NCBI RefSeq assembly: GCF_900590885.1
Contig: NZ_UUON01000001.1
Location: 310,001-374,000 of the forward strand
Direction: 5' to 3'
Length of the DNA stretch: 64,000 nt
Source: Pseudomonas viridiflava
GTDB lineage: Bacteria; Pseudomonadota; Gammaproteobacteria; Pseudomonadales; Pseudomonadaceae
Position numbers and translations under genes: made by a program. How positions within the stretch are numbered: position 1 is the first letter of the stretch; the number at the start of each line of letters is the position of its first letter. Positions 25,133 to 34,253 of this stretch are shown here, in pieces. The notes below the pieces were generated by a model, which saw only the letters and a program-made list of their open reading frames with translations, searched no databases and had not been told where the DNA came from.

Positions 25133-25339
25133 ATGGAAATAAACTATATCTGGATCGCGTTGGCCGTGATTCTGCTGCTCTTGGAGCTGTGGGCGATCAA
25201 CACCGTTTTGCGCAGCACCAGTGGCTGGGAGACCAAGGGGTTGTGGCTGGTGATTCTGATTTTCGTGCCGTTGTTAGGTTTGATCGCGTGGGCCATGTTC
25301 GGGCCCAAGCGCGAGATGCCGGAGCATCGTAAAAGCTAA
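25133..25339 (+). CDS. PLDc_N-domain small membrane protein
   Basis: A 68-residue protein with two hydrophobic segments (YIWIALAVILLLLELWAIN and GLWLVILIFVPLLGLIAW), the latter followed by AMFGPKREMP. This matches the phospholipase-D N-terminal (PLDc_N) module found as a free-standing small membrane protein. CAGGAGGTGGACC precedes the ATG, a strong ribosome site. A bidirectional terminator-like hairpin follows 17 bases after the stop codon. The function is unknown. Confidence 0.83.
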   Translation: MEINYIWIALAVILLLLELWAINTVLRSTSGWETKGLWLVILIFVPLLGLIAWAMFGPKREMPEHRKS

Positions 25340-25355
25340 GATTTTTTCGCAAAAA

Positions 25356-25379
25356 AACAGGCGCCCTTGGGCGCCTGTT
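25356..25379. terminator. Bidirectional intrinsic terminator
   Basis: An 11-bp perfect stem AACAGGCGCCC/GGGCGCCTGTT with a two-base apex is flanked by a run of A on the left and T on the right. It sits between the convergent PLDc_N and PfpI genes and can serve both. Confidence 0.85.
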
Positions 25380-25397
25380 TGCGTTTATGGCCGAAGC

Positions 25398-25958
25398 TTA
25401 ACCGGCAACAGCCTGGGCAATCGCGTCATTGAACGCGGGCAAGTCATCCGGTGTGCGTGAGGTGATCAAGGTCCAGCCGTTGGCCTTGCATTCCTTGACC
25501 TGCGCATCCACCCAAGCTGCGGCGCCGGCATTTTCCAGGTCGATGCGTACGCTTTTGTAGGAGGTCAGCGTCTTGCCCTTGATCACGCCGGCGTCGATCA
25601 GGGCCCACGGGCCGTGGCAGATCGCGGCCACGGTTTTGCCAGCCTTGACGAAGTCGTTGATCAACCGCAATGCGGCTGCATCCTGGCGCAGGGTGTCAGC
25701 GTTGACGGTACCGCCGGGAATGACCAGGGCGTCAAAGTCGCTGCTTGCCACGTCGGACAGTTGCACGTCGGACTCTACGGTCTGGTCCTTCTCGGTGTCG
25801 CCGACAAAGGTTTGGGTGGTGCCGCCCTTGCTGGAAGCGTGGGTTACGGTGGCGCCAAAACTGCGCAGGGCTTCCAGCGGCTTGAGCAACTCGTCGCGCT
25901 CGATGCCGGTGTTGGAGGTGATGATCAGGATGTTCTTGCCGTTGAGTTGTGGGCTCAT
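25398..25958 (-). CDS. DJ-1/PfpI-family protein (YhbO/YraA-like)
   Basis: A 186-residue class-I glutamine-amidotransferase-like protein. The nucleophile elbow is AAICHGPWAL (Cys about 116) and the strand DALVIPGGTVNADTLR precedes it. This group includes stress-response glyoxalases and deglycase-annotated proteins. ATG 25958 has AGGAG at the right spacing; the longer start at 26012 was rejected. It ends beside the bidirectional terminator. Confidence 0.92.
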   Translation of the reverse strand: MSPQLNGKNILIITSNTGIERDELLKPLEALRSFGATVTHASSKGGTTQTFVGDTEKDQTVESDVQLSDVASSDFDALVIPGGTVNADTLRQDAAALRLINDFVKAGKTVAAICHGPWALIDAGVIKGKTLTSYKSVRIDLENAGAAAWVDAQVKECKANGWTLITSRTPDDLPAFNDAIAQAVAG

Positions 25959-26127
25959 GATCGAGTGTCTCCTGGTGGTTGATGTGGAGAGTTGATCAAG
26001 GGCAATGGGCAAAGGTTTAAATTAATTTGTGCCTATTGGCTGAGCGGTTTACATCGGCATTTTTGTTGAACTATCGAAACAGCCCGTGGCTCTGCTGGAT
26101 ACGATCAGCATCTACCAAGGAGGATCT

Positions 26128-26559
26128 ATGGCCCGCGCCATCAGTGCTGCAGAGTTGGGCATTGAACTCAAGCCCGACGATGACAGCAGCCTGTTCAAGT
26201 GGTTTATCGCCAGCTTCCTGATGGGCAAGCGCATCCAGGCGCCTATTGCCGCGCAGGCGTACAAGGTGATCGTCGAAGAACAGGGTCGCGACACCGCCCG
26301 CAAGTTGCAGCACTGCACCTCGCGCGAGTTGGTGGCGATGCTCGGGCGTGCCCATTACGTGCGCTATGACGAGACCACCGCACAACGCCTGTTGGACCTG
26401 AGCGCCAAATTGAGCGCCGAATATGCCGGCAAGATCACGCAGATACGCAGCGCCAGCGCCGACCGCCAGGCCTTCGAAAAACGCCTTGCGCAATTCGACG
26501 GTGTGGGGCCCAAGACCATCGAGATTTTTATGCGCGATGCGGTCGACGTGCTGTTTTGA
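26128..26559 (+). CDS. Helix-hairpin-helix (endonuclease III-like) small protein
   Basis: A 143-residue protein with a strong AAGGAGG before ATG 26128. The C-terminal part contains a helix-hairpin-helix motif (FDGVGPKTIEIFMRD), and the preceding helices (LFKWFIASFLMGKRI) resemble the first half of HhH-GPD DNA glycosylases. No iron-sulfur cluster cysteines or catalytic Asp arrangement are evident at this length. DNA binding is likely, activity unproven. It is convergent with the DeoR gene 14 bases away. Confidence 0.78.
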   Translation: MARAISAAELGIELKPDDDSSLFKWFIASFLMGKRIQAPIAAQAYKVIVEEQGRDTARKLQHCTSRELVAMLGRAHYVRYDETTAQRLLDLSAKLSAEYAGKITQIRSASADRQAFEKRLAQFDGVGPKTIEIFMRDAVDVLF

Positions 26560-26573
26560 TTGCGCGGCTGTTA

Positions 26574-27359
26574 CTACTCGACCTCCACCCGCAGCACTTC
26601 CAGCCCTAACTGCTCATACGCCTCGACACTCGGCACATGCCACTCGGTAATCAACGTGTGGATACGGTTGCATGGCGCCACCACAAACGGCTCCACCGCT
26701 CCGAGCTTGTCCGCCATGGTCACGGCGACGACCTGGGAGGCGCTGTCGAGCAAGGCTTGCTTGACCGCCACTTCATCAAAATGCAGCGAGCTGATGCCCA
26801 CCTGCGGATGCAGTGCGCACACGCCGGTAAACAGCAGGTCGGCCTTGATGCTCTGGATCAGACGCACGGCTTCATGGCCGCTGGTGGAGAGGGTTGCGGG
26901 GTTGAGTTGGCCTCCGGCGAGGATCACTTTTACATCGGGATGATCGGCCAGGGCGATGGCAATCATCGGTGATGGCGTGACGACCGTGAGGCGGATCGAG
27001 CGCGGCAGCGACTGGGCAATCTGCAGCGTGGTGGAGCCGGAGTCGAACAGCACAATCTGGCCATCCTCCACACGGTCGGCCGCCAGTTTCGCGAGGCGGC
27101 GCTTGGCATCGTTGGTTTCACCGACACGGGTGAAAAAGTCTTTGCCGGTGTCCTTGGGCCGGGGCAGGGCGCCGCCGTGCACGCGCTGCAAAAGGCCTGC
27201 GGCGGCAAGTTCGCCGAGGTCGCGGCGGATGGTGTCCTGGGACACGGCAAAGTGCTCCACCAGGTCAGCGGCGGTGACTTTGCCGTCACGCTCCAGCAAC
27301 AACAGAATCTTCTGTTTGCGCAACGAGGGCAGGTCGATGGCGTGATGGGTGTTTTGCAT
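26574..27359 (-). CDS. DeoR/GlpR-family transcriptional regulator
   Basis: A 261-residue DeoR-type repressor. The N-terminal HTH is AADLVEHFAVSQDTIRRDLG and the sugar-phosphate-sensing domain includes VILAGGQLNPATLSTSG and DLLFTGVCALH. It is divergent from the FMN 2-hydroxyacid oxidase gene, which it probably regulates. The shared upstream region carries two copies of TTTGTGCG close to its own start, candidate operator halves. The inducer is unknown. Confidence 0.92.
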   Translation of the reverse strand: MQNTHHAIDLPSLRKQKILLLLERDGKVTAADLVEHFAVSQDTIRRDLGELAAAGLLQRVHGGALPRPKDTGKDFFTRVGETNDAKRRLAKLAADRVEDGQIVLFDSGSTTLQIAQSLPRSIRLTVVTPSPMIAIALADHPDVKVILAGGQLNPATLSTSGHEAVRLIQSIKADLLFTGVCALHPQVGISSLHFDEVAVKQALLDSASQVVAVTMADKLGAVEPFVVAPCNRIHTLITEWHVPSVEAYEQLGLEVLRVEVE

Positions 27360-27496
27360 GTTTGTGCGCTTTTTTGCGGGTTTGTGCGAGATTAGTCGCC
27401 TGCTCCTGTAAACGCAATGGCTGGTTGCGCCGCCGATGGGCGGTTACTCTCTTTGTTCAATTCAGTCTGTGCTCAGTTCAGGGAGAGGTGACCTAG

Positions 27497-28657
27497 ATGT
27501 CGTTGATTACAACCATCGAAGATTTACGCAAGCTGGCGCAAAAACGTGTCCCTCGGATGTTTTACGACTACGCCGATTCCGGGTCCTGGACTGAGAGCAC
27601 CTACCGGGCGAATGAAAGCGATTTTGCCCGGATCAAATTCCGCCAGCGGGTGGCGCGCAATATCGACGAGCGCTCGATCCGCGCCACCATGATTGGCCAG
27701 GACATGGCCATGCCGGTCGCCCTGGCACCCACCGGCCTGGCGGGTATGCAGCATGCCGACGGCGAGATTCTCACCGCCCGCGCCGCCGCGAAGTTTGGCC
27801 TGCGTTACACCTTGTCGACCATGAGCATCTGCTCCCTGGAGGACATCGCCGAACACGTCGGCCAGCCGTTCTGGTTCCAGCTGTATGTAATGCGCGATCG
27901 CGCCTTTGTCGAGCAATTGATCGAGCGGGCCAAGGCCGCCGGCGTGGATGCGCTGGTGCTGACCCTGGACCTGCAGATCCTCGGGCAACGCCACAAGGAC
28001 TTGATCAACGGCTTGTCGGCGCCGCCCCGGCTGACCCTGCCGAATATCCTCAACATGGCCACCAAACCGCGCTGGGTGATGGGCATGCTCGGCACCAAGC
28101 GCCATGGCTTTGGCAATATCGTCGGGCACGTGAAGGGCGTGGCGGACATGGGTTCGCTGTCGTCATGGACCGCCCAGCAATTCGACCCCCGCCTGAGTTG
28201 GGACGATGTGGAGTGGATCAAGAAGTGCTGGGGCGGCAAGCTGATCATCAAGGGCATTCTGGATGTGGAAGACGCGCGCCTGGCGGCGAATGCCGGTGCC
28301 GATGCGTTGGTGGTGAGTAACCACGGTGGACGCCAGCTCGATGGTGCGCCGTCGAGCATCAGCCAACTGCCGGCGATTGTGGCGGCTGTGGGGGAGCGCA
28401 TTGAAGTGTGGCTGGACGGCGGCATTCGCTCAGGGCAAGACGTGCTCAAGGCCATGGCGCTGGGTGCCAAGGGCACCATGATCGGTCGGCCGCATTTGTA
28501 TGGTTTGGGGGCGATGGGTGAGGCGGGCGTGACCAAGGCACTCGAGATCATTGCCCGTGAGCTGGACGTGTCGATGGCGCTCTGTGGCTATAACGATATA
28601 CGCGATGTGAATCATGAGATTTTGTTGCCTGGGACATTTCCTGAAAACGTTTCTTGA
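27497..28657 (+). CDS. FMN-dependent alpha-hydroxy-acid oxidase/dehydrogenase (LldD-like)
   Basis: A 386-residue TIM-barrel flavoprotein of the lactate dehydrogenase/glycolate oxidase family, oxidising an (S)-2-hydroxy acid to the 2-oxo acid. FMN and active-site signatures: APTGLAGMQHADGE, the catalytic SNHGGRQLDGAPS (about 274-286) and WLDGGIRSGQDVLKAMALGA. The preceding GGGAGAGGTGACC suits ATG 27497. The divergent neighbour is a DeoR regulator rather than LldR, and no lactate permease is near, so the substrate may not be L-lactate. Confidence 0.9.
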   Translation: MSLITTIEDLRKLAQKRVPRMFYDYADSGSWTESTYRANESDFARIKFRQRVARNIDERSIRATMIGQDMAMPVALAPTGLAGMQHADGEILTARAAAKFGLRYTLSTMSICSLEDIAEHVGQPFWFQLYVMRDRAFVEQLIERAKAAGVDALVLTLDLQILGQRHKDLINGLSAPPRLTLPNILNMATKPRWVMGMLGTKRHGFGNIVGHVKGVADMGSLSSWTAQQFDPRLSWDDVEWIKKCWGGKLIIKGILDVEDARLAANAGADALVVSNHGGRQLDGAPSSISQLPAIVAAVGERIEVWLDGGIRSGQDVLKAMALGAKGTMIGRPHLYGLGAMGEAGVTKALEIIARELDVSMALCGYNDIRDVNHEILLPGTFPENVS

Positions 28658-28849
28658 GCAAAAAAATCGTAAAAAAATAAAAAGAGTTGTCCACGAAAAC
28701 CGTGGGTATCTCTGTGGATAACTTTGCAAGACCCCGGCGGGTATGGCGATTTAACCCAAGGTTAATATTTGATCAATCTGCGGCGCGGGCCAGCATGGGC
28801 AGGGTTTGCGCTTGACAGCCAAGCGCGAACCCAGTGCCGAAAAGCACTT

Positions 28850-29776
28850 TTACGAGTCGCCGTTACGACCTGTGGAGTGCGTCACCACCTGCGCGGGCAT
28901 CGTCGCCTGCATCAGGTTGTCGAGTGCCTGGCGATAGTTGCGACCGGCCAGGCTCATGCTGTTGTTATGCGTGGCGCCGGGTACCAGCAGCAAGCGCTTG
29001 GGTTCGCGCGCGGCTTCAAACAACTGCTGGCTGAAACGCGGTGGCACGTACTGATCGGCGAGGCCATGCACCACCAGCAGTGGCATATGCACGTCGGCAA
29101 TCTTGTCGATGGAGTCGAACTTCTGCGACAGCAACCAGCGCACCGGCAACGAGGTGTTGGCCACCGCCGTGGCGACATCTGCTAAGGACGTAAAGGTCGA
29201 CTCGATCACCAGCCCGCGCACCGGCAGCGGGGTTTGCTTGCCCAGCTCCACAGCCAGGTCGATAGCCACCGCGCCGCCCAGGGAGTGCCCGTAGATCAGG
29301 CGCTTGCTCGGGTCGGGTTGCAACACCTGGAAGCGTTCCCAGGCAATGCGCGCGTCTTCGTATACCGTGGTTTCCGACGGCAGCTCGCCCTGGCTTTGGC
29401 CAAAGCCGCGATAGTCGATGGCCAGCACCGAGTAGCCGAGTGCGTGCAATTGCTCGATGCGAAACAGCTGCCCGGTGAGATTCCAGCGCACGCCATGCAG
29501 GTACAGGATCGCCGGGGCATCCTTGTTTGCCGCCGGGTACCACCAGCCATGAATGTTCTGCCCCGATTTGAAACTGCTGGGCTTGAGTTCGAATTCCTGC
29601 ACCGCCTTGGGCAAGCCGCTGTACCAGCTGGCGGTGCCGGGCTCGATGCGAAACACCAGCTCGCGCTCCTTGTGTTGCAGCGCGGCGCAACCCACCGGCA
29701 GGCCGACGATCAACAGCGCCATGCACAGCAAGGGAAACCAGCGCAGGCTCAGGCGAGACAGAAAACGAGAAGACAT
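28850..29776 (-). CDS. Alpha/beta hydrolase, probable lipoprotein
   Basis: A 308-residue serine hydrolase (BAAT/Hydrolase_4-like). The lipobox-type N-terminus is LLIVGLPVGCAALQ (Cys about 30). The nucleophile elbow is YGHSLGGAVAIDL, the oxyanion strand AILYLHGVRWNL, and catalytic Asp and His are likely in VVHGLADQYVP and PGATHNNS. ATG 29776 gives the signal sequence; the 39 upstream in-frame residues do not fit. The substrate is unknown. It is divergent from the SDR gene. Confidence 0.88.
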   Translation of the reverse strand: MSSRFLSRLSLRWFPLLCMALLIVGLPVGCAALQHKERELVFRIEPGTASWYSGLPKAVQEFELKPSSFKSGQNIHGWWYPAANKDAPAILYLHGVRWNLTGQLFRIEQLHALGYSVLAIDYRGFGQSQGELPSETTVYEDARIAWERFQVLQPDPSKRLIYGHSLGGAVAIDLAVELGKQTPLPVRGLVIESTFTSLADVATAVANTSLPVRWLLSQKFDSIDKIADVHMPLLVVHGLADQYVPPRFSQQLFEAAREPKRLLLVPGATHNNSMSLAGRNYRQALDNLMQATMPAQVVTHSTGRNGDS

Positions 29777-29938
29777 GAAGGTTCCAGGGCAAAGGTGAAG
29801 CACGGGTTTTACCAGATGCCCCACACAGGCAGGAATTAATTCGACGGCCGCCCACGGCGATTGCTTGCAAAGTGTTACAGCATTGAACACCACGCGCCCG
29901 GGTTGTTAGGGTGGGCAGTCACACAGGAGAACAAGCAC

Positions 29939-30784
29939 ATGGATTTCACAGGTAAAACCGCCATTGTCACCGGTGGCGCGCGCGGGTTGGGGCTCAGCTA
30001 TGCGCGGGCGCTGGCCCTGGCGGGTGCGCGGGTGGTGATCAGCGATATCGGTGCCGATAACACTGGTGCCGGCAACGACGCCTCGGTGGTAGAAACGGCG
30101 GCCAAGACCTTGCAGGCCGAAGGGCTGGCAGTGGTCGGGCATGGCGGTGACCTGTCCACGAATGAAGGCTGCCGGCAACTGATTGCGTATGCCATCGAGG
30201 CATTCGGGCAGCTCGATATCCTGATCCATAACGCCGGTTGGGTGGGTTACCAGAACATTGCAGACCTTGACGTCGCGTTCCTGCAACGCGCCATGGACAT
30301 CAACCTGTACGCGCCGCTGTGGTTGTGCAAACACGCCTGGCCGCACCTGCTGCGCTCATCTGCGCCGCGCATCATCCTCACCACCTCCGACCGGGCCATG
30401 TACGCGCAATATGAGCAGGCCGGGCTGGTGGCCTACAGCGCCGGCAAGATGGCGCAACTGGGGATCATGAATGCACTGAGCCATGAAGGTGCGCAGGCCG
30501 GGATTCGAGTCAACGCCATTTCGCCGGTAGCCAAAACCCGCATGTGGGGCGTGGTCGGTGAACCGGATGAACTCAAGCCAGAGTGGGTGACGCCGGGGGT
30601 GTTGTTTCTTGCGTCAACGCAGTGCGAGGACACGGGCTATATCCTGCGGGCCAGCAACGGTCAATTCACCGCCACGCGTTTCACGGAAAACCCTGGTGTG
30701 GATTACCCGCGCGATCTGGCACGGATCAAGGCGGGCAGTGCGCAAGAAGTTGCGGCTGAGTGGCATCGCATCAAACAAGCATGA
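29939..30784 (+). CDS. Short-chain dehydrogenase/reductase
   Basis: A 281-residue classical SDR. The cofactor motif is VTGGARGLGLSYARALA, then NAG in ILIHNAGWVG, and the catalytic Ser and YxxxK are in ILTTSDRAMY and YSAGKMAQLG. AGGAG lies before ATG 29939. The acidic residue after the second strand (VVISDIGADN) suggests NAD preference. The substrate is unknown. The nudK gene follows closely and may be co-transcribed. Confidence 0.92.
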   Translation: MDFTGKTAIVTGGARGLGLSYARALALAGARVVISDIGADNTGAGNDASVVETAAKTLQAEGLAVVGHGGDLSTNEGCRQLIAYAIEAFGQLDILIHNAGWVGYQNIADLDVAFLQRAMDINLYAPLWLCKHAWPHLLRSSAPRIILTTSDRAMYAQYEQAGLVAYSAGKMAQLGIMNALSHEGAQAGIRVNAISPVAKTRMWGVVGEPDELKPEWVTPGVLFLASTQCEDTGYILRASNGQFTATRFTENPGVDYPRDLARIKAGSAQEVAAEWHRIKQA

Positions 30785-30816
30785 ACCCGATTATTTCCAA
30801 GAGCACAGTACTGACC

Positions 30817-31404
30817 ATGGACAACAGCCCCATTCGCATCACCGCCGAGGAGACCCTCTCGGATAACTGGTACCTGCTGAAAAAATACAGCTTCGACCTG
30901 CGCCGCCGCGACGGCAGCTGGCAAGCCCAGACCCGCGAGGTATACGACCGCGGCAACGGCGCGACCCTCCTGCTGTACAACCGCGAGCAACGCACGGTGT
31001 TGCTGATTCGCCAGTTCCGCATGCCCACGTTCGTCAACGATTACCCCGGTTACCTGATCGAAGCGGCGGCGGGGTTGCTGGATAACGCCAGCCCCGAGGA
31101 GCGCATTCGCCTGGAAGCCGAGGAAGAGACGGGGTATCGCGTGGGGCATGTGGAGAAGATCTACGCGGCGTTCATGAGCCCGGGCTCGGTGACTGAGCGG
31201 ATTCACTTTTTTATCGGTGAGTATCAGCCGGGAGATCGCGTGGGCGTTGGTGGTGGGCTGGAGGAGGAGGGCGAGGATATCGAGGTGCTGGAGCTGGGGT
31301 TTGAGCAGGCCTTGGCGATGGTGCAGGACGGGGAGATTGTGGATGGAAAGACCATCATGCTGTTGCAGCATCTGGAGTTGCGGATGTTGAAAGAGGGGTG
31401 GTGA
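30817..31404 (+). CDS. nudK: GDP-mannose pyrophosphatase (Nudix)
   Basis: A 195-residue Nudix hydrolase very similar to E. coli NudK: TLSDNWYLLKKYSFDLRRRD, YDRGNGATLLLYN and AGLLDNASPEERIRLEAEEE with TGY forming the Nudix box, then YMSPG-like FMSPGSVTERIHFFI. NudK cleaves GDP-mannose to GMP and mannose-1-phosphate, limiting sugar-nucleotide supply. The start is uncertain: ATG 30817 matches E. coli NudK length, while ATG 30781 adds twelve residues. A REPIN follows the stop. Confidence 0.9.
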   Translation: MDNSPIRITAEETLSDNWYLLKKYSFDLRRRDGSWQAQTREVYDRGNGATLLLYNREQRTVLLIRQFRMPTFVNDYPGYLIEAAAGLLDNASPEERIRLEAEEETGYRVGHVEKIYAAFMSPGSVTERIHFFIGEYQPGDRVGVGGGLEEEGEDIEVLELGFEQALAMVQDGEIVDGKTIMLLQHLELRMLKEGW

Positions 31405-31415
31405 GGCGATCAAGC

Positions 31416-31506
31416 ATGTGGGAGGGGGCTTGCCCCCGATGGCAGTGAGTCAGTTACGCATTTATCAACTGACACATCCTCATCGGGGGGCAAGCCCCTT
31501 CCACAT
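31416..31506. repeat. REPIN
   Basis: Left arm ATGTGGGAGGGGGCTTGCCC and right arm GGGGCAAGCCCCTTCCACAT form the paired REP structure, with inner CCGAT/ATCGG complementarity. It lies between nudK and the lexA2 promoter region. Confidence 0.85.
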
Positions 31507-31593
31507 TTTTGACTCGGTTCACTTATGAAGTGCCGGTCGGCTCCAGGTCCAGCCACCCCCCGACTGCCGGCTATTGTCAGAAATATCTCACAA

Positions 31594-31609
31594 GAGTACA
31601 AATGTACTC
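31594..31609. promoter_or_regulatory. LexA2-type SOS operator
   Basis: GAGTACAAATGTACTC is a perfect 6-4-6 palindrome with the GTAC-N4-GTAC core described for the second LexA of pseudomonads, distinct from the E. coli type CTGT-N8-ACAG box. It overlaps the first candidate start codon (ATG 31602) and the ribosome site of lexA2, so bound repressor would block its own cassette. Confidence 0.8.
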
Positions 31610-32219
31610 CATGACGACCCTGACCCCCCGCCGCACCGCCATCCTGACCTTCATCCGCGACCGTATCGCGCAACAAGGCCAGCCCCCCAGCCTCGCCGAG
31701 ATCGCCGAGGCGTTTGGTTTCGCCTCGCGTAGCGTTGCGCGTAAACACGTGGTGGCCCTGACCGAAGCCGGCTTTATCGAGGTCAACCCCAACCAGGCGC
31801 GCGGCATCCGCCTGCTCAACCGACCTCCACGCCCCGAATGGCTGGATATCCCCGTGCTTGGCCGAGTCGCCGCCGGCCTGCCCATCGGCGCCGATGCCGA
31901 AGTGCACAACCGCCTGCAACTCGACCCCGCCACTTTCGCGAAAACCCCGGACTACCTGCTGCGGGTCCAGGGCGATTCGATGATCGAGGACGGCATCCTC
32001 GACGGTGACCTGGTCGGCGTACGCCGCAGCGCCGAGGCCTTGAACGGGCAGATCGTGGTGGCGCGCCTGGACGGCGAAGTCACCATCAAGCGTTTCGAAC
32101 GCCACGGCGACCATGTGCGCCTGTTGCCACGCAACCCCGCGTACCAGCCCATCGTGGTGGGCCCTGACCAGGACCTGGCCATCGAAGGCGTGTTCTGCGG
32201 CCTGGTGAGGCAAGGGTGA
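31602..32219 (+). CDS. lexA2: LexA2 repressor of the DNA-damage mutasome cassette
   Basis: A 205-residue LexA-family repressor. It has an N-terminal winged HTH (LAEIAEAFGFASRSVARKHV), a cleavable Ala-Gly bond in VAAGLPIG, and the self-cleavage dyad with Ser in VQGDSMIEDG and Lys in VTIKRFER. It is the first gene of the lexA2-imuA-imuB-dnaE2 cassette and overlaps imuA. ATG 31602 has AAGAG upstream; ATG 31611 is an alternative. Autorepression through the palindrome is expected and is relieved by RecA-promoted cleavage. Confidence 0.93.
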   Translation: MYSMTTLTPRRTAILTFIRDRIAQQGQPPSLAEIAEAFGFASRSVARKHVVALTEAGFIEVNPNQARGIRLLNRPPRPEWLDIPVLGRVAAGLPIGADAEVHNRLQLDPATFAKTPDYLLRVQGDSMIEDGILDGDLVGVRRSAEALNGQIVVARLDGEVTIKRFERHGDHVRLLPRNPAYQPIVVGPDQDLAIEGVFCGLVRQG

Positions 32220-32833
32220 TGGGCGCCGTGGTTGCGCTGGATACGCTGTTCAACGGCGGCCGCGTCTGGAAGGGCCGGCCTGCCGCGCCGCCGGCCAGTG
32301 TGCACCCCACCGGGCTGGCGGCGCTGGACGCGGTGCTGCCCACGGGCGGCTGGCCGGAAGCGGCCTTGAGCGAAATCCTGATGGCCAGGGAGGGCGTGGG
32401 CGAGTTGCAACTGGTGCTGCCGACCCTGGCGCGCTTGTCAAAGGCCGGTGAGCGCATTGTGCTGGTGGCGCCGCCCTACACGCCGTATCCCCATGCCTGG
32501 CAGAACGCCGGGGTGGACTTGCGCCAGCTGTCGGTAGTGCAGGCCGAGGAGCGCGATGCACTGTGGGCGGTGGAGCAATGCCTGCGTTCGGGCAGTTGCG
32601 GCGCGGTGCTGTGCTGGCCGCGCAAGGCCGATGACCGCGCACTGCGGCGCTTGCAGGTGGCCGCCGAAACCGGCCAGACCCTGGCGTTTGCCTGGCGTGC
32701 CTTGGGCGAAGCGATCAACGCATCGCCCGCCGCCTTGCGCCTGGCGGTCGAGACAAAACCTGCGCAAGTGCGCGTGCTCAAGTGCCGGGGCGGTTTGGCC
32801 CACCCGGCGCCGATTGCACTGGCGGGGCACTGA
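32219..32833 (+). CDS. imuA: ImuA, SulA/RecA-like mutasome accessory protein
   Basis: A 204-residue protein with the RecA/SulA-like core (LDAVLPTGGWPEAALSEIL, then RIVLVAPPYTPYPHAWQNAG). It lacks a complete Walker A motif, as is usual in ImuA. It assists ImuB and DnaE2 in damage-induced translesion synthesis. ATG 32219 overlaps the lexA2 stop (TGATG), and imuB starts eight bases after its stop. Confidence 0.92.
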   Translation: MGAVVALDTLFNGGRVWKGRPAAPPASVHPTGLAALDAVLPTGGWPEAALSEILMAREGVGELQLVLPTLARLSKAGERIVLVAPPYTPYPHAWQNAGVDLRQLSVVQAEERDALWAVEQCLRSGSCGAVLCWPRKADDRALRRLQVAAETGQTLAFAWRALGEAINASPAALRLAVETKPAQVRVLKCRGGLAHPAPIALAGH

Positions 32834-32840
32834 GGTTGCC

Positions 32841-34253
32841 ATGCGCTGGGTGTGTATTGTGTTCCCGCAATTGGCGCTGGACGGGGTGCAGCGTCTGCAC
32901 CCTGAACCGGATCAGCCGCTGGCACTGCTGGCCGGCACGCCGCAGCGGCGCGTGCTGCAAACCGTCAATGAGGCTGCGCGTGCCTTGGGCCTGCGCCCCG
33001 GGCAGTCCCTGACGGCGGCGCAGGCCCTGGCCAAGACCTTTACCTGCGCCGAATACGACCCCGTGGATATCGAGCGCTGGCAGCAGTTTCTCGCCGCCTG
33101 GGCCTACCGTTTCAGCTCCCAGGTCAGCGTGTATTACCCGCGTGCGTTGCTGTTCGAGATCGAGTCGAGCCTGGGCCTGTTCGGGCCCTGGTCGCAGTTC
33201 GAGGCGCGCTTGCGCAAGGAGCTGACCGAGCTGGGTTTTCGCCACCGCATCGTCGCCGCGCCCAACCCGGCGGCCGCACGGGTGCTGGCGAATATCTACG
33301 ATGGCCTGGCCGTCGACGATGAGGCCTTGATGCCGGCCCTGGCGCCGCTGCCCATCGACCGCGCCGGCCTTGAACCGCAGGCCGCCACGGCCTTGGCGCA
33401 CATGGGCTTGCGCACCCTGGCCCAAGTGCAGGCGTTGCCCCGGCATACCCTGGCGCGGCGCTTTGACGCCACGCTGCTCAAGCACCTGGATGCGCTGGCC
33501 GGGCAGCGGCCCTTGGCGCTGGCGTTCTACCAGCCGCCGGACCAGTTCGACGTGCGCATCGAGTTGAATTTCGATGTGCAATCCCACCAGGCCTTGTTGT
33601 TTCCCTTACGCCGCTTGACCGGCGATCTGTCCGCGTTCCTCTGCGGGCGCGACAGTGGCGTGCAGCGTTTCGACCTGCACCTGGAACATGCCCAGGCGCC
33701 GGACAGCGTGATCAAGGTTGGCCTGCTGAGTGCCGAGCGTGAACCGGCGATGCTGTTCGAACTGGCCCGAGGGCGCCTGGAACAGGTGCAAGTCAGCTCA
33801 CCCGTGCGCGGCTTTCGCCTGGTGGCCCAGGACCTGCCGGTGTTCGTGCCGCAACGCCAGGACCTGTTCGACGACCGCCCGCAACAGACCTTGCCCTGGG
33901 AGCAACTGCGCGAACGCCTGCGTGCAAGGCTGGGCGACGAGGCCGTGCAAGGTCTACGCTTTCACGCCGACCACCGCCCCGAATGCGCCTGGCAAGCCGC
34001 GGCCGACAGCCGCGCCTGCCCAACCTTGAACAAGGTGCAGCGCCCCGGCTGGTTGCTGCATGAACCGACCTTGCTGGCCGAGCAGGGCGTGCAGATATTG
34101 ATGGGCCCGGAGCGGATCGAATCCGGCTGGTGGGACGGCGCCGATGTCCGCCGCGATTACTACCTGATCCAGACCCGCGCCGGCCAGCAAGGCTGGGCCT
34201 ATCGCAGCGTGGGCCAAAGCGACGGGCTGTGGCTGCAAGGCTGGTTCGCATGA
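32841..34253 (+). CDS. imuB: ImuB, catalytically inactive Y-family polymerase
   Basis: A 470-residue Y-family-like protein (starts [18 protein letters not shown]). The polymerase acidic residues are missing: the first metal-site region reads CIVFPQLAL rather than DxxxFxASVE, and the second [14 protein letters not shown]. ImuB therefore acts as a scaffold that joins DnaE2 to the beta clamp. The C-terminus is a disordered tail. It overlaps dnaE2 by four bases (ATGA). Confidence 0.93.
   Translation: MRWVCIVFPQLALDGVQRLHPEPDQPLALLAGTPQRRVLQTVNEAARALGLRPGQSLTAAQALAKTFTCAEYDPVDIERWQQFLAAWAYRFSSQVSVYYPRALLFEIESSLGLFGPWSQFEARLRKELTELGFRHRIVAAPNPAAARVLANIYDGLAVDDEALMPALAPLPIDRAGLEPQAATALAHMGLRTLAQVQALPRHTLARRFDATLLKHLDALAGQRPLALAFYQPPDQFDVRIELNFDVQSHQALLFPLRRLTGDLSAFLCGRDSGVQRFDLHLEHAQAPDSVIKVGLLSAEREPAMLFELARGRLEQVQVSSPVRGFRLVAQDLPVFVPQRQDLFDDRPQQTLPWEQLRERLRARLGDEAVQGLRFHADHRPECAWQAAADSRACPTLNKVQRPGWLLHEPTLLAEQGVQILMGPERIESGWWDGADVRRDYYLIQTRAGQQGWAYRSVGQSDGLWLQGWFA

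Noticed and set aside
28713..28721. TGTGGATAA, a perfect DnaA box
   Set aside because: It is a single copy with no cluster, no AT-rich unwinding region and no dnaA/dnaN/gyrB neighbours, so there is no evidence of an origin.
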